Source: CAVWQV01 sp963757115
Lineage (GTDB): Bacteria > Pseudomonadota > Alphaproteobacteria > Acetobacterales > Acetobacteraceae
Reading direction: 5' to 3'
DNA length: 64,000 nucleotides
Assembly (NCBI GenBank): GCA_963757115.1
Contig: CAVWQV010000008.1
Location: 310,001-374,000, forward strand
The position numbers and the translations under genes were made by a program. Below, piece after piece: positions 44,101 to 52,529 of this stretch (positions are counted from its first letter, which is position 1; each line of letters opens with the position of its first letter). The notes below the pieces were generated by a model, which did no database searches, was not told the DNA's origin, and saw only the letters and a program-made list of their open reading frames with translations.

Positions 44101-46375
44101 TGCCGGCACCTTGCTTAACGTGCAGATCGTTTCGCCGCCCCCGAACGTCGTGCCTTGTTTCTGTCCGGGCACTCGGATCAGGACGGGCGCGGGCGAGCGA
44201 TCGGTCGAGGATCTGGCGATCGGCGACTTGGTGGAAACCGTGTCGGGCGCGCTCAAGCCGATCCAGTGGATCGGGCGGCGGAGCTACGCCGGCGCGGCAG
44301 CCCTGGAGAACCCCAATATCTGCCCGGTCCGGATCAGGGCGAGCGCGCTGGCCGACCACGTGCCAGTGCGGGACTTGTACGTGTCGCCGGAGCATGCCAT
44401 GCATCTCGACGGCGTGCTGGTGCCGGCGCGCGAACTGGTGAACGGGACCAGCATCGTGGTCGCCGACGGAATGAACCCGGTACACTATTTCCACATCGAG
44501 TTGTCGGAGCACGACGTGATCTTCGCCGAGGATGCTCCGGCCGAGACATTCGTCGACTGCAACAACCGCGCGATGTTCGACAACGCCGCGGAACACACGA
44601 GCAGCGGAAGCGAGTCTGCGGCATCTTGGCGCTTCTGCGCCCCCGTGGTCGAACATGGCGAGACGCTCGCCGCCATCCAGCGCCGTCTGGCCGCTCGCGC
44701 CGAGCAGCTCGGTCTAGGCGGCCGGCAAGACGGCAAACTCGCCGGGCATCTGGACCAAGCAAGCCACACGATCATCTCGGGCTGGGCCCAGCTCCCGGGA
44801 CAGCCGCATGCCGCTGTCCTTCTGGACGTGCTTGACGGCGGCAAATTGCTGGGCGGGGTGGTCGCGAACCAATACCGCGCGGACCTGGAAGCCGCGGGTA
44901 TCGGCAACGGCCGCCATGCGTTCCGGCTCCTGCTGCCGCAGCCGCTGGACCCGCTCGTTCGCCACGTTATCACCGTGCGACGATCATCGGACGGGAAGGC
45001 GCTTGGCAACTCGCCGCAGGTGGTCGAGTCGTGCCTCTCGTTGGACGGCGACAACGGCTTGAAGGTGAGCGCCCTGCTGGAGGCGGCCGTGGCGCGAGCC
45101 CGCACGACGGCAGAAACGGAAACCCTGCTGTCGTTGCTGGCGGGGGCGAACGAGCGGGTTCGCGCTTTACATGCCCAGCTGCTCGGGAGCCGTGCGGCGG
45201 ACCCGATGCAGCGAGGCGGGGGCGCGCTGGCGGCCAACCGCGTGTTGGTGATCGATACGCATTGGCCCCGCCTCGACCGTGACGCCGGGTCGCAGGCGGT
45301 CTGGAGCCATATGTGCGCGTTGCAGGAGTTGGGTTGGGAGGTCGAGTTCGTTGCTTCGTCCGAGCATCGGCGGACCGACGCGACCGCTGCGCTCGAGGCC
45401 GCCGGGGTCGTCTGCCACGCCGAGCCCGCGACCACGTCGGTGGAAGACGTGTTGCGGCGGCACGCCGGACGCTTCGACCTCGTGTACATGCATCGTGCGA
45501 CGAATGCGTGGTCGTATGCGGGGCTAGCCCGACAGCACCAGCCTCGCGCGCGGCTGGTCTACAGCGTGGCGGACCTTCATTTCCTTCGCCTGGGCCGCCA
45601 GGCTGAGGTCGAGGGGCGCACCGATCTCGCCCGCTACGCGCGTGCGATGCGCGTGCAGGAGGTGCTCGCGGCCCGACTTGCCGACACCGTCATTACCCAT
45701 TCGCCGCACGAAGCCGCGTTGCTCGAGCGGCTGGCGCCGGAGGCCCGCGTGCACGTAGTGCCATGGGCAGTGACGCCGCGCCCGGTCACGAACCCTTGGT
45801 CGGAACGGCAGGGCGTGGTGTTCGTGGGCAATTTCGGCCATGCACCCAACCGCGACGCCATGCACTGGCTGACGCAGGACGTGATGCCGCTGGTATGGGC
45901 GCGGGATCCGGAGATCATGTGTCTGATCGCCGGCGGCGATCTGCCGCAACGGCTGGCAGCGGTGGTGACCGATCGCCGGGTCCAGCTGCTCGGCCATGTG
46001 CCCGACCTGGCGACGCTCTATGGCCGGGCGCGGCTGGCTGTCGCGCCGCTTCGCTTCGGCGCCGGCATTAAAGGCAAAGTGCTGGAAGCGTTCGCTGCCG
46101 GCCTAGCCTGCGTCATGACGCCCGTCGCGGCCGAAGGCCTGCCGATGCCGGCTCCGCTCCATCGCGCGGTGGCGCAGGACGCAGCCGGCATGGCCGAGCT
46201 GATCTGCCGGTGTCATTCGGAGCCCGATCTGAGTGCTGCGATGGGGCAGGCGGGGCTCGACATGCTTCGTGGGAGCTTCAGCCAGCCAAGCGTCGGCGCC
46301 GCCCTGGCAAGGGCGCTCGATGCGCAGCATGCGCCCGGGTCTCGGTCCTCGTCGGCGGCCAGCTTGGCCGCGTAA
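41114..46375 (+). CDS. 1753-residue DUF4347-lectin-repeat-Hint-glycosyltransferase fusion
   Basis: Intact 1753-residue frame. Domains: DUF4347 (about 71-238; IIAHGAQGELRLGSSTLTSD, LLLYGCNVGAGAIG); L-type lectin-like (about 247-479; FTYYSGGGTGADGLSFFLIN, GFLGLGFDSWGNYS); DUF11-like (about 481-602); three roughly 130-residue repeats (about 622-1010); Hint domain starting at Cys1015 (CFCPGTRIRTGAGERSVEDL, then VRDLYVSPEHAMHLDGVLVP) to about 1161; a GWAQLP-type beta domain (about 1195-1330); and a GT4-like glycosyltransferase (about 1376-1740; VLVIDTHWPRLDRDAGSQAV, GVVFVGNFGHAPNRDA, GAGIKGKVLEAFAAGLACV). No signal peptide is visible. Hint domains self-cleave at the N-terminal Cys, so separation of adhesin and enzyme is possible. 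Surface adhesin plus cytosolic-type enzyme is unusual. Confidence 0.85.
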   Translation: MNAGSPNAANRLRLGSRNGWSFRLELHVQDDRELFPSLDGGALGRTASPPPGLDKRWARETGPVAPSDATLQLVFIDASVPDREALLAGLAPVARAHVVDPGRDGLSQIAEVLKQAGAVAAVSIIAHGAQGELRLGSSTLTSDTIDAHRAALRAIGRAMGQAADLLLYGCNVGAGAIGRKFVDDIAATTGVTVAAASHVVGRAAADAGWNLDVRTGTLNAPAVLNKASLDAYAHALAVNDPPGGLPINVTSFSGGGGFRTSGNAKVSTGGVLQLTNSATFQNGIAVYGTPFPSSAGISVQFTYYSGGGTGADGLSFFLINADAAGAASNIQPGAYGGGLGYSDDGQAGITDGFLGLGFDSWGNYSAVDRGQSGVAKLPNEIAVRGQGNGTSGYSLLTGVNYAPGIDGTRTVKVNLVKVDSTHELLSVFMSADGGNTFQEVITNKAINQALPNNFYLGFAGSSGGSTDIHQINNVSVTLPVDLQVSAAKVNYPNPFDAQTFTLQPGDAFSYSYTLKNNGPNGSSQITLQDTLPSIVTPSSVHWTVQDDLHPASSPETGTGNINLSNINLSSGDTATVTVFGAISASAPSGNADHVVSATPGAAFSFLTPSSGLVPLAVGSPYVYLTGVAASATTTDEASVLPFSSVLTADPHPNPTISAAITLANASGSATDADGSLTGSGLTKTGVGTYSLAAADPATLDAELQALSFTPTAHQVAPGGSVATTFTLSLSDGLVAPTVSATTITATAVKDLPTITGTTSGQAITDAGTVKPLSGISIGDVDFGQTETVTVKLSAAANGTLSDPNAGSDGSSYNAVTGTYTVGGTAAAVTTALRGLVFTPTAHQVAPGGTVSTTFNVTDADTAGASVSNTTTTVRATAQNTAPAVTGLPQSESGTDVASLAPFGGVVVTDPDLGAADSASIALTSAGVPTDADGVLTGSGLTQTGPGIYTLAAADPASLTAELQALRFTPTANQVAPGGSVSTALDLTVSDGAAATTAGTLLNVQIVSPPPNVVPCFCPGTRIRTGAGERSVEDLAIGDLVETVSGALKPIQWIGRRSYAGAAALENPNICPVRIRASALADHVPVRDLYVSPEHAMHLDGVLVPARELVNGTSIVVADGMNPVHYFHIELSEHDVIFAEDAPAETFVDCNNRAMFDNAAEHTSSGSESAASWRFCAPVVEHGETLAAIQRRLAARAEQLGLGGRQDGKLAGHLDQASHTIISGWAQLPGQPHAAVLLDVLDGGKLLGGVVANQYRADLEAAGIGNGRHAFRLLLPQPLDPLVRHVITVRRSSDGKALGNSPQVVESCLSLDGDNGLKVSALLEAAVARARTTAETETLLSLLAGANERVRALHAQLLGSRAADPMQRGGGALAANRVLVIDTHWPRLDRDAGSQAVWSHMCALQELGWEVEFVASSEHRRTDATAALEAAGVVCHAEPATTSVEDVLRRHAGRFDLVYMHRATNAWSYAGLARQHQPRARLVYSVADLHFLRLGRQAEVEGRTDLARYARAMRVQEVLAARLADTVITHSPHEAALLERLAPEARVHVVPWAVTPRPVTNPWSERQGVVFVGNFGHAPNRDAMHWLTQDVMPLVWARDPEIMCLIAGGDLPQRLAAVVTDRRVQLLGHVPDLATLYGRARLAVAPLRFGAGIKGKVLEAFAAGLACVMTPVAAEGLPMPAPLHRAVAQDAAGMAELICRCHSEPDLSAAMGQAGLDMLRGSFSQPSVGAALARALDAQHAPGSRSSSAASLAA
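42979..44150 (+). repeat. three tandem ~130-residue repeats within the fusion protein
   Basis: Repeat anchors LSFTPTAHQVAPGGSVATTF (about 43230), LVFTPTAHQVAPGGTVSTTF (about 43618) and LRFTPTANQVAPGGSVSTAL (about 44010) recur every 390 bp or so. Repeats one and three also share LTGSGLTKTGVGTYSLAAAD and its near copy LTGSGLTQTGPGIYTLAAAD. These are Ig/cadherin-like adhesion modules as found in large secreted proteins. Copy number may vary between strains. Confidence 0.85.
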
Positions 46376-46382
46376 CGCGGCC

Positions 46383-46404
46383 ACCTGCGGGCCGCCTCGC
46401 AGGT
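46383..46404. terminator. hairpin between convergent genes
   Basis: ACCTGCG (46383-46389) pairs perfectly with CGCAGGT (46398-46404) around an 8-nt loop, in the 52 bp between the stops of the fusion gene and the antiporter. No strong T run follows on either strand, so it may be a weak bidirectional terminator. Confidence 0.35.
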
Positions 46405-46427
46405 CGTTGAACTCCGGCGCGCAAAAC

Positions 46428-48005
46428 CTAGTTCCCGAGCAGTTCGCGCAGCCGGAGTTCTTCGAGGTCCAGTTCCTGCTCGAGCACCTGTAGCACGTCG
46501 TCGTGGATGTCGCCCGAGCGGTGCATGCCGAGCAGCTGACTTCGGCTCGCGCCGACGGCTTCCAGCCGGAGCGAGAGCCGGGCGAGGCGCTCGGCCCGCA
46601 CCGCCCCCCCGAGTTGATGCAACCTCGCGGTGTTGCCGGTGCGCTCGCGATACTCGGTGACCAGGTCGCGCGCGATCGGCCCTACGATCTCGTCCGTGGC
46701 CCGTTGTTCGATCAAGCGGAGGGACGCGCGCTCGATTTCCACCCGCGCTCGTGCTTCGGGCGGCAAGCCGTCGGGATCCACCGGCCGTGCAACGCCGAGC
46801 TGGCGGATTACGGGCCCGAGCGTGGTTCCCTGCACCAGGACTGTCACCAGGATCACGAAAAACGTGAGGAACAGGATCGCATCGTGGCCGGGAAAATTTT
46901 CGGGGAGCGCCAACGCCAGCGCCAGGCTGACCACGCCCCGCATACCGGCCCAGGACATGACGAAGGGCGTCGTCCATGGCGGCGAAGGATCGCGCACCCG
47001 TAACCGCCGCGACAGCAGCCGGGGGAGATAGACGGCGGGGAACATCCAGACGAACCGGGCAAGGATCAGCGTGCCCGTGATCAGCAGGCCCAGGGGCAAC
47101 AGCTCCAGCACCGATCCGCCAAGCCGGGCCAGCACGCCGTTCAGCGACAAGCCGATCAGCACGAACACCAGCGCTTCCATCACGAACACCGCAAAGCCCC
47201 AAGTGACCCGCGCCTGCAACCGAGTGCGCGAGCTGAAGCTTGCGTGCTGGAGCCATCCCATCGTGATGCCGCAGGCGACGGTGGAGAGCACGCCGGACGC
47301 CCCCACCGCCTCGGCCGCCATGTAGCTCGCCCAGGCGATGAGGAAGCTTGCGACGACCTCCAGGTTGACGTCGTGAAGGCGGCTGGTGAGCCAGCTGATG
47401 GCGCGGCCGCAAGCGAGGCCTACGGCGATGCCGGCCGCCGCCACATAGAAGAAGTCGAGCGCGGCTGGCCCGGCCGAGAACGTGCCAGTGAGCGCCGCGG
47501 CCACGGCGAAGCGGTAGAGCACCAGACCGGAGGCGTCGTTCACCAGGCTCTCGCCTTCTAGGACGGTGCGAAGCCGGCGCGGGATCCGCAACCGGTCCAA
47601 CACGGATGCGGCGGAAACCGCGTCGGGCGGCGAGATGATGGCCCCGAGCGCGAAACACGCGGCCCAGGGCAGCCCCGGAGCGGCGGCCTTCATCACTAGC
47701 CCCACCGTGAACGTGGTGAAGGCGACACAGCCGATGGCGAGCAGCAGGATCGGCCGCAGATTGGCGCGGAAGTCGCGCCAGACGGTGAAGAAGGCGCTCG
47801 CCTGCAGCAGAGGTGGCAAGAACAATGCGAGGATTAGGGCAGGGTCCACGACCAGCTGCGGCACTCCCGGGATAACCGCGAGCACCATGCCGCCCACGAC
47901 GTACACCGCCGCGGGCGGGATCCGGAGACGGCGTGCCACCAGCGCCAGCACGCCCGTGATCGCCAGAAGTCCCAGTATCAACTGAAGCACGAAGACCGGG
48001 GTCAT
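46428..48005 (-). CDS. CPA1-type Na+(K+)/H+ antiporter
   Basis: 525 residues from ATG 48005; the frame is open eleven codons earlier but those are hydrophilic. About twelve transmembrane segments, with the antiporter core ALGAIISPPDAVSAASVLDR and GESLVNDASGLVLYRFAVA containing the ion-binding acidic residues, and ACGITMGWLQHASFSSRTRL later. The last 110 residues are a hydrophilic, charged regulatory tail. NhaP/YjcE-like proteins exchange cytoplasmic Na+ or K+ for protons. Intact. Confidence 0.92.
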   Translation of the reverse strand: MTPVFVLQLILGLLAITGVLALVARRLRIPPAAVYVVGGMVLAVIPGVPQLVVDPALILALFLPPLLQASAFFTVWRDFRANLRPILLLAIGCVAFTTFTVGLVMKAAAPGLPWAACFALGAIISPPDAVSAASVLDRLRIPRRLRTVLEGESLVNDASGLVLYRFAVAAALTGTFSAGPAALDFFYVAAAGIAVGLACGRAISWLTSRLHDVNLEVVASFLIAWASYMAAEAVGASGVLSTVACGITMGWLQHASFSSRTRLQARVTWGFAVFVMEALVFVLIGLSLNGVLARLGGSVLELLPLGLLITGTLILARFVWMFPAVYLPRLLSRRLRVRDPSPPWTTPFVMSWAGMRGVVSLALALALPENFPGHDAILFLTFFVILVTVLVQGTTLGPVIRQLGVARPVDPDGLPPEARARVEIERASLRLIEQRATDEIVGPIARDLVTEYRERTGNTARLHQLGGAVRAERLARLSLRLEAVGASRSQLLGMHRSGDIHDDVLQVLEQELDLEELRLRELLGN

Positions 48006-48076
48006 TCGTGCAGCATAGCGGTCAGGGAAGCCCGGCATAAGCGCGAGAAGTGCCGTTCAGGACTTCGAGCCTGCGG

Positions 48077-48112
48077 CGACAACAAAAGGGCGGAGCCGCC
48101 CTGGCTCCGCCC
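48077..48112 (-). terminator. rho-independent terminator of the Gly-rich gene
   Basis: On the minus strand a perfect 10-bp GC stem (GGGCGGAGCC / GGCTCCGCCC, 48088-48112, 5-nt loop) is followed by TTTTGTTG. It stands 40 bp after the stop of the Gly-rich gene, the best terminator in the window. Confidence 0.8.
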
Positions 48113-48151
48113 TGAGGCACGTCCGGTAATCGCCCCTTCGGAGCGCGAACT

Positions 48152-48649
48152 TCAGTGCTGCGTCGTGCTACCGCCGGACGTTGAACCCGCGCCCGAGCCG
48201 GCGCCGGCGCCCATATCCGAACCGCCGCTCATGCCCGAACCGCCGCTCATGCCCGAGCCACCGCCCGTGCCCGAGCCGCCGCCCATACCCGAGCCGGCGC
48301 CCATGCCCGAGCCGCCGCCCATGCTGGAGCCGCCGCCCGACATAGTTCCGCCGTTCTGGATGGCAGCGAGGCTTTGCGCGTTGAGCTGGTCGGCCGAGTG
48401 GTCAGCGCTGCTGGCCTGACCACCCATTCCGTGTCCGTGCGCAGAGTGCGCGGCCGGATAGCCCCGGGCCGGATGCGTGCGGCCCGAGTGATGCCCGGTA
48501 GGGGTGCCCATGCCGGTGTCACCCGTCGCCGCGGTACTCGGCTGCGAGGTCCCCGTCGAAGTGCCCGGCGCATCGGTGGTCTGCGCCAACGCCGGCGCGG
48601 CGGCTAGCGCCATTGCCGCGGCAAGCATCGTGAAGCGATTGCGAGACAT
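48152..48649 (-). CDS. secreted Gly/Ser/Met-rich repeat protein
   Basis: 165 residues: signal peptide (FTMLAAAMALAAAPALAQ, cleavage after ALA-Q), a Thr/Ser-rich part, a His-rich segment (GHHSGRTHPARGYPAAHSAH, with GHG), a short helical patch SADQLNAQSLAAIQNGG and a C-terminal array of GSGMGG-type repeats, ending in TTQH. No family recognised. The Met and His content suggests possible metal (copper or silver) binding in the periplasm, but this is inference. It has its own terminator. The 176 bp to the divergent tag gene contains no other gene. Confidence 0.75.
   Translation of the reverse strand: MSRNRFTMLAAAMALAAAPALAQTTDAPGTSTGTSQPSTAATGDTGMGTPTGHHSGRTHPARGYPAAHSAHGHGMGGQASSADHSADQLNAQSLAAIQNGGTMSGGGSSMGGGSGMGAGSGMGGGSGTGGGSGMSGGSGMSGGSDMGAGAGSGAGSTSGGSTTQH
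48176..48345. repeat. 18-bp tandem repeat coding for GSGMGG units
   Basis: The unit CCCGAGCCGCCGCCCATG (plus-strand view) recurs nine or so times with point differences, giving six-residue GSGMGG, GSGTGG, GSGMSG, GSDMGA and related units. In-frame repeats of this type can expand or contract by slippage. Confidence 0.75.
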
Positions 48650-48825
48650 TACGAAACTCCCTGAGTTGCGAAAACGCGGCGCGCCCGGGTCGCGACTTTC
48701 AAGCCCGACGAGAGGCGGCCCAAGTTCCCCGGCCGCACAACGCAGCGTAGCCGGAAATGGTTGCGGTCACGAGGTGATCTACCTCCAACGCTTGTCTTTA
48801 TGCAACTACCAGCCAACCATTGCTG

Positions 48826-49392
48826 ATGACCATAACCCGCTGCAGCTGGGCCGAAAACAGCGATATCGAACGCGCCTACCATGACGACGAATGGGGTGTT
48901 CCGCTGCGCGACGACCGCGGGCTTTTCGAGTTGCTGACCTTGGAAGGCGCGCAAGCGGGCCTGTCCTGGCGCCTCGTGCTGTCCCGCCGGGAGCACTACC
49001 GACGCGCCTTTCATGGCTTTGACATCGCCCGGGTAGCAGCGATGCCGGACCAGGAACTTGACGCGCTGCTGACGAACCCCGGCCTTGTCCGCAACCGGCT
49101 GAAAATCGCCTCGGTGCGCGACAACGCCCGCGCGGCGCTGCGGGCAGGGGAGGAGCACGGCAGCCTTGGAGCCTTTCTCTGGTCGTTCGTGGGCAATGTG
49201 CCCCAGGTGAACCGTCCGGCGAGCCGGGCCGAGGTGCCGGCAAGCACAGAAGCTTCGGACGCGATGAGCCGGGCGCTGCACAAGCGTGGCTTCCGGTTCG
49301 TGGGCTCGACCATCTGCTACGCCTTCATGCAAGCCTCGGGCATGGTGGACGATCACCTCGCGGGCTGCTTCCGCGCGCGCCTGCCCGACTAG
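48826..49392 (+). CDS. tag: DNA-3-methyladenine glycosylase I
   Basis: 188 residues from ATG 48826. Tag signatures: TRCSWAENSDIERAYHDDEW, GLFELLTLEGAQAGLSWRLV (with the catalytic Glu) and the C-terminal FRFVGSTICYAFMQASGMVD, plus zinc-ligand Cys and His. It removes 3-methyladenine from alkylated DNA. It is followed by yjbQ after 29 bp. Intact. Confidence 0.95.
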   Translation: MTITRCSWAENSDIERAYHDDEWGVPLRDDRGLFELLTLEGAQAGLSWRLVLSRREHYRRAFHGFDIARVAAMPDQELDALLTNPGLVRNRLKIASVRDNARAALRAGEEHGSLGAFLWSFVGNVPQVNRPASRAEVPASTEASDAMSRALHKRGFRFVGSTICYAFMQASGMVDDHLAGCFRARLPD

Positions 49393-49421
49393 TGCCGTCC
49401 GACCAATGAAAAGGTCCTGCC

Positions 49422-49841
49422 ATGTGGCAAGCGATCCACCATCTCACCGTGCCGACCCGTGGGCCGGGGCTGATCGAGATCACGCGCGAGATCATGGCCT
49501 GGGTCGAGCCGAAGCAGGTCGGGACTGGGCTGCTGACAGTGTTCTGCCGCCACACTTCGGCGTCCTTGCTGATCCAGGAGAACGCGGACCCCGACGTGCA
49601 AGCCGACCTCCTCGCCTTTTTTCGCCGCATCGCGCCCGAAGGCGGGCACTATGTCCATGACGCGGAGGGGCCGGATGACATGCCGGCCCATATCAAGGCC
49701 GCACTCACCCAAACCCAGCTTACGATCCCGGTGGAGGCCGGCCGGCCGTTGCTCGGCACCTGGCAGGGCATCTACCTGTTCGAACACCGCGCAGCCCCGC
49801 ACCGGCGCGAGGTGGTGCTGCACCTGCTCGCGGGCGACTGA
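49422..49841 (+). CDS. YjbQ/UPF0047-family protein
   Basis: 139 residues, intact. It has the conserved RHTSASLLIQENADPDVQAD segment and GTWQGIYLFEHRAAPHRREV (second metal-binding His), the YjbQ pattern. The family is reported as having a weak thiamine-phosphate-synthase activity and is sometimes called secondary thiamine-phosphate synthase; the physiological role is unclear. It converges with paaK, stop codons 5 bp apart. Confidence 0.88.
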   Translation: MWQAIHHLTVPTRGPGLIEITREIMAWVEPKQVGTGLLTVFCRHTSASLLIQENADPDVQADLLAFFRRIAPEGGHYVHDAEGPDDMPAHIKAALTQTQLTIPVEAGRPLLGTWQGIYLFEHRAAPHRREVVLHLLAGD

Positions 49842-49846
49842 CCCGC

Positions 49847-51131
<1,285 letters not shown>

Positions 51132-51134
51132 GGG

Positions 51135-51572
51135 CTATGCGCCCTCAGCGAAGAACTTGCGCCCGAGCGTGCGCACGTGCCCGCGAAACTCCGCGACGAC
51201 CACGCCCTCGGCCGTGGTCACGCGCACGTCGTAGATTCCGGTGCGGCCGGCCGTCGCACGCTCGCTCGCCACCGCGACCAGCGTGTCGCCGCGATGCGCC
51301 GGCCGCAGAAAGGTGATTGCCCCCTGCTGCGCCACGGCCTGTTCACCGCGGCTGTTCCCGGCGAATGCCATTGCGGAATCCGCCAGGGCGAAAATGAAGC
51401 CGCCGTGGCACATGCCGAGGCCGTTCACCATGGCCTCCGTCACTTGCATGCTGAGGCGGGCGTGTCCCGGCCCGACTGCCTCCCGCACCATCCCAAGACC
51501 TCGGCTCGCGCCGTCATCCGCCCACATCGCGTCCGCGCAGGCCTTAGCAAGCGCGTCGGCCGCGTCGTTCAA
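51135..51572 (-). CDS. paaI: hydroxyphenylacetyl-CoA thioesterase PaaI
   Basis: 145 residues. Hot-dog thioesterase fold with MVNGLGMCHGGFIFALADSA (PaaI-type HGGxxxxLxD motif). It releases CoA from stalled ring-hydroxylated phenylacetyl-CoA species, a proofreading role in the PAA pathway. It overlaps paaG by 4 bp (ATGA) and precedes paaK by 3 bp. Intact. Confidence 0.9.
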   Translation of the reverse strand: MNDAADALAKACADAMWADDGASRGLGMVREAVGPGHARLSMQVTEAMVNGLGMCHGGFIFALADSAMAFAGNSRGEQAVAQQGAITFLRPAHRGDTLVAVASERATAGRTGIYDVRVTTAEGVVVAEFRGHVRTLGRKFFAEGA

Positions 51573-52363
51573 CGCGGACGCCCTCGGAACGCCGCTTTCC
51601 GCTTGTCGAGGAAGGCCTGAACCCCTTCCGCGTAGTCGGCTGTACGCCCGGCTTCGGCCTGGCAGTCGCGCTCGAGATCGAGCTGGGCGTCCAGCCCGTT
51701 GGTGGCGGACGAATTGAACAAGCGTTTGGTGAGTGCCAGCGCTTCCGTCGGCCCGGCGGCCAGCCGTGCGGCCAGCGCCTCGGCCGCTCCAGCCAGCGCC
51801 TCGTCATCCAGCACCTGCCAGATCATGCCCCAGGCCGCCGCCTGCTCGGCGGGAACGGCGTCCGTCAGCATGGCGAGCGCCCTGGCGCGGGCGTCGCCGA
51901 CGAGGCGGGGCAGAAAGAAGGAGCTGCCCGAATCAGGCACGAGGCCGATGCGACCGAACGCTTGCACGAAGCTCGCCGACCGCGCCGCCAGCACGATGTC
52001 GCAGGCGAACGCGAACCCCGCACCGGCGCCCGCCGCGACCCCGTTCACCGCGCAGACCACCGGCAGCGGCGCCGAGCGGAGCCGGCGGACGACGCGGTGG
52101 TGGAACGTGTCGGCCAAGCGGCCGAGGTCGGGCGGTCCGCCGGGGCCGGGCATGATCCCCGGCGAAAGCTCCTGGCCGGCGCAGAAGCCGCGCCCGGCCC
52201 CGGTCAGCAGCAGCGCCCGGCAGCCGGGATCGCCCGCGGCCGCGTCCAGCGCGTCGATCAGCCCGGCGAGCATCTCCTCGGTGAGCGCGTTCAGTTTGTC
52301 GGGCCGGTTCAGCACCAGCTTGCGCCACCCCTCGCGCTGTTCCACGAGGATCGTGTCCGTCAT
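51569..52363 (-). CDS. paaG: PaaG-like ring-1,2-epoxyphenylacetyl-CoA isomerase (enoyl-CoA hydratase fold)
   Basis: 264 residues from ATG 52363 (MTDTILVEQREGWRKLVLNR), chosen for GAGGGG 6 nt upstream. Crotonase fold: oxyanion-hole pieces LTGAGRGFCAGQELS and VCAVNGVAAGAGAGFAFAC, and the PaaG-type Asp in IGLVPDSGSSFFLPRLVGD. It isomerises the ring epoxide of phenylacetyl-CoA to an oxepin. It is the first gene of the paaGIK operon and lies divergent from the 2-oxoacid oxidoreductase at 52530. Intact. Confidence 0.9.
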   Translation of the reverse strand: MTDTILVEQREGWRKLVLNRPDKLNALTEEMLAGLIDALDAAAGDPGCRALLLTGAGRGFCAGQELSPGIMPGPGGPPDLGRLADTFHHRVVRRLRSAPLPVVCAVNGVAAGAGAGFAFACDIVLAARSASFVQAFGRIGLVPDSGSSFFLPRLVGDARARALAMLTDAVPAEQAAAWGMIWQVLDDEALAGAAEALAARLAAGPTEALALTKRLFNSSATNGLDAQLDLERDCQAEAGRTADYAEGVQAFLDKRKAAFRGRPR

Positions 52364-52529
52364 CGCCATCCCCTCTGCGCCACTCCGCCGCAGATTGATC
52401 CCGGCCCCGGCGGGCGGCAATGCGTTTGGCGATTTAACCTTCATGGCAGTGACTCTGCCCTTGCGCGCGCCATATCATCGGCAAGGATCGCCTGCCTCGC
52501 ACTTTCCGCGCCTGGGAGCGCAACGCCCG

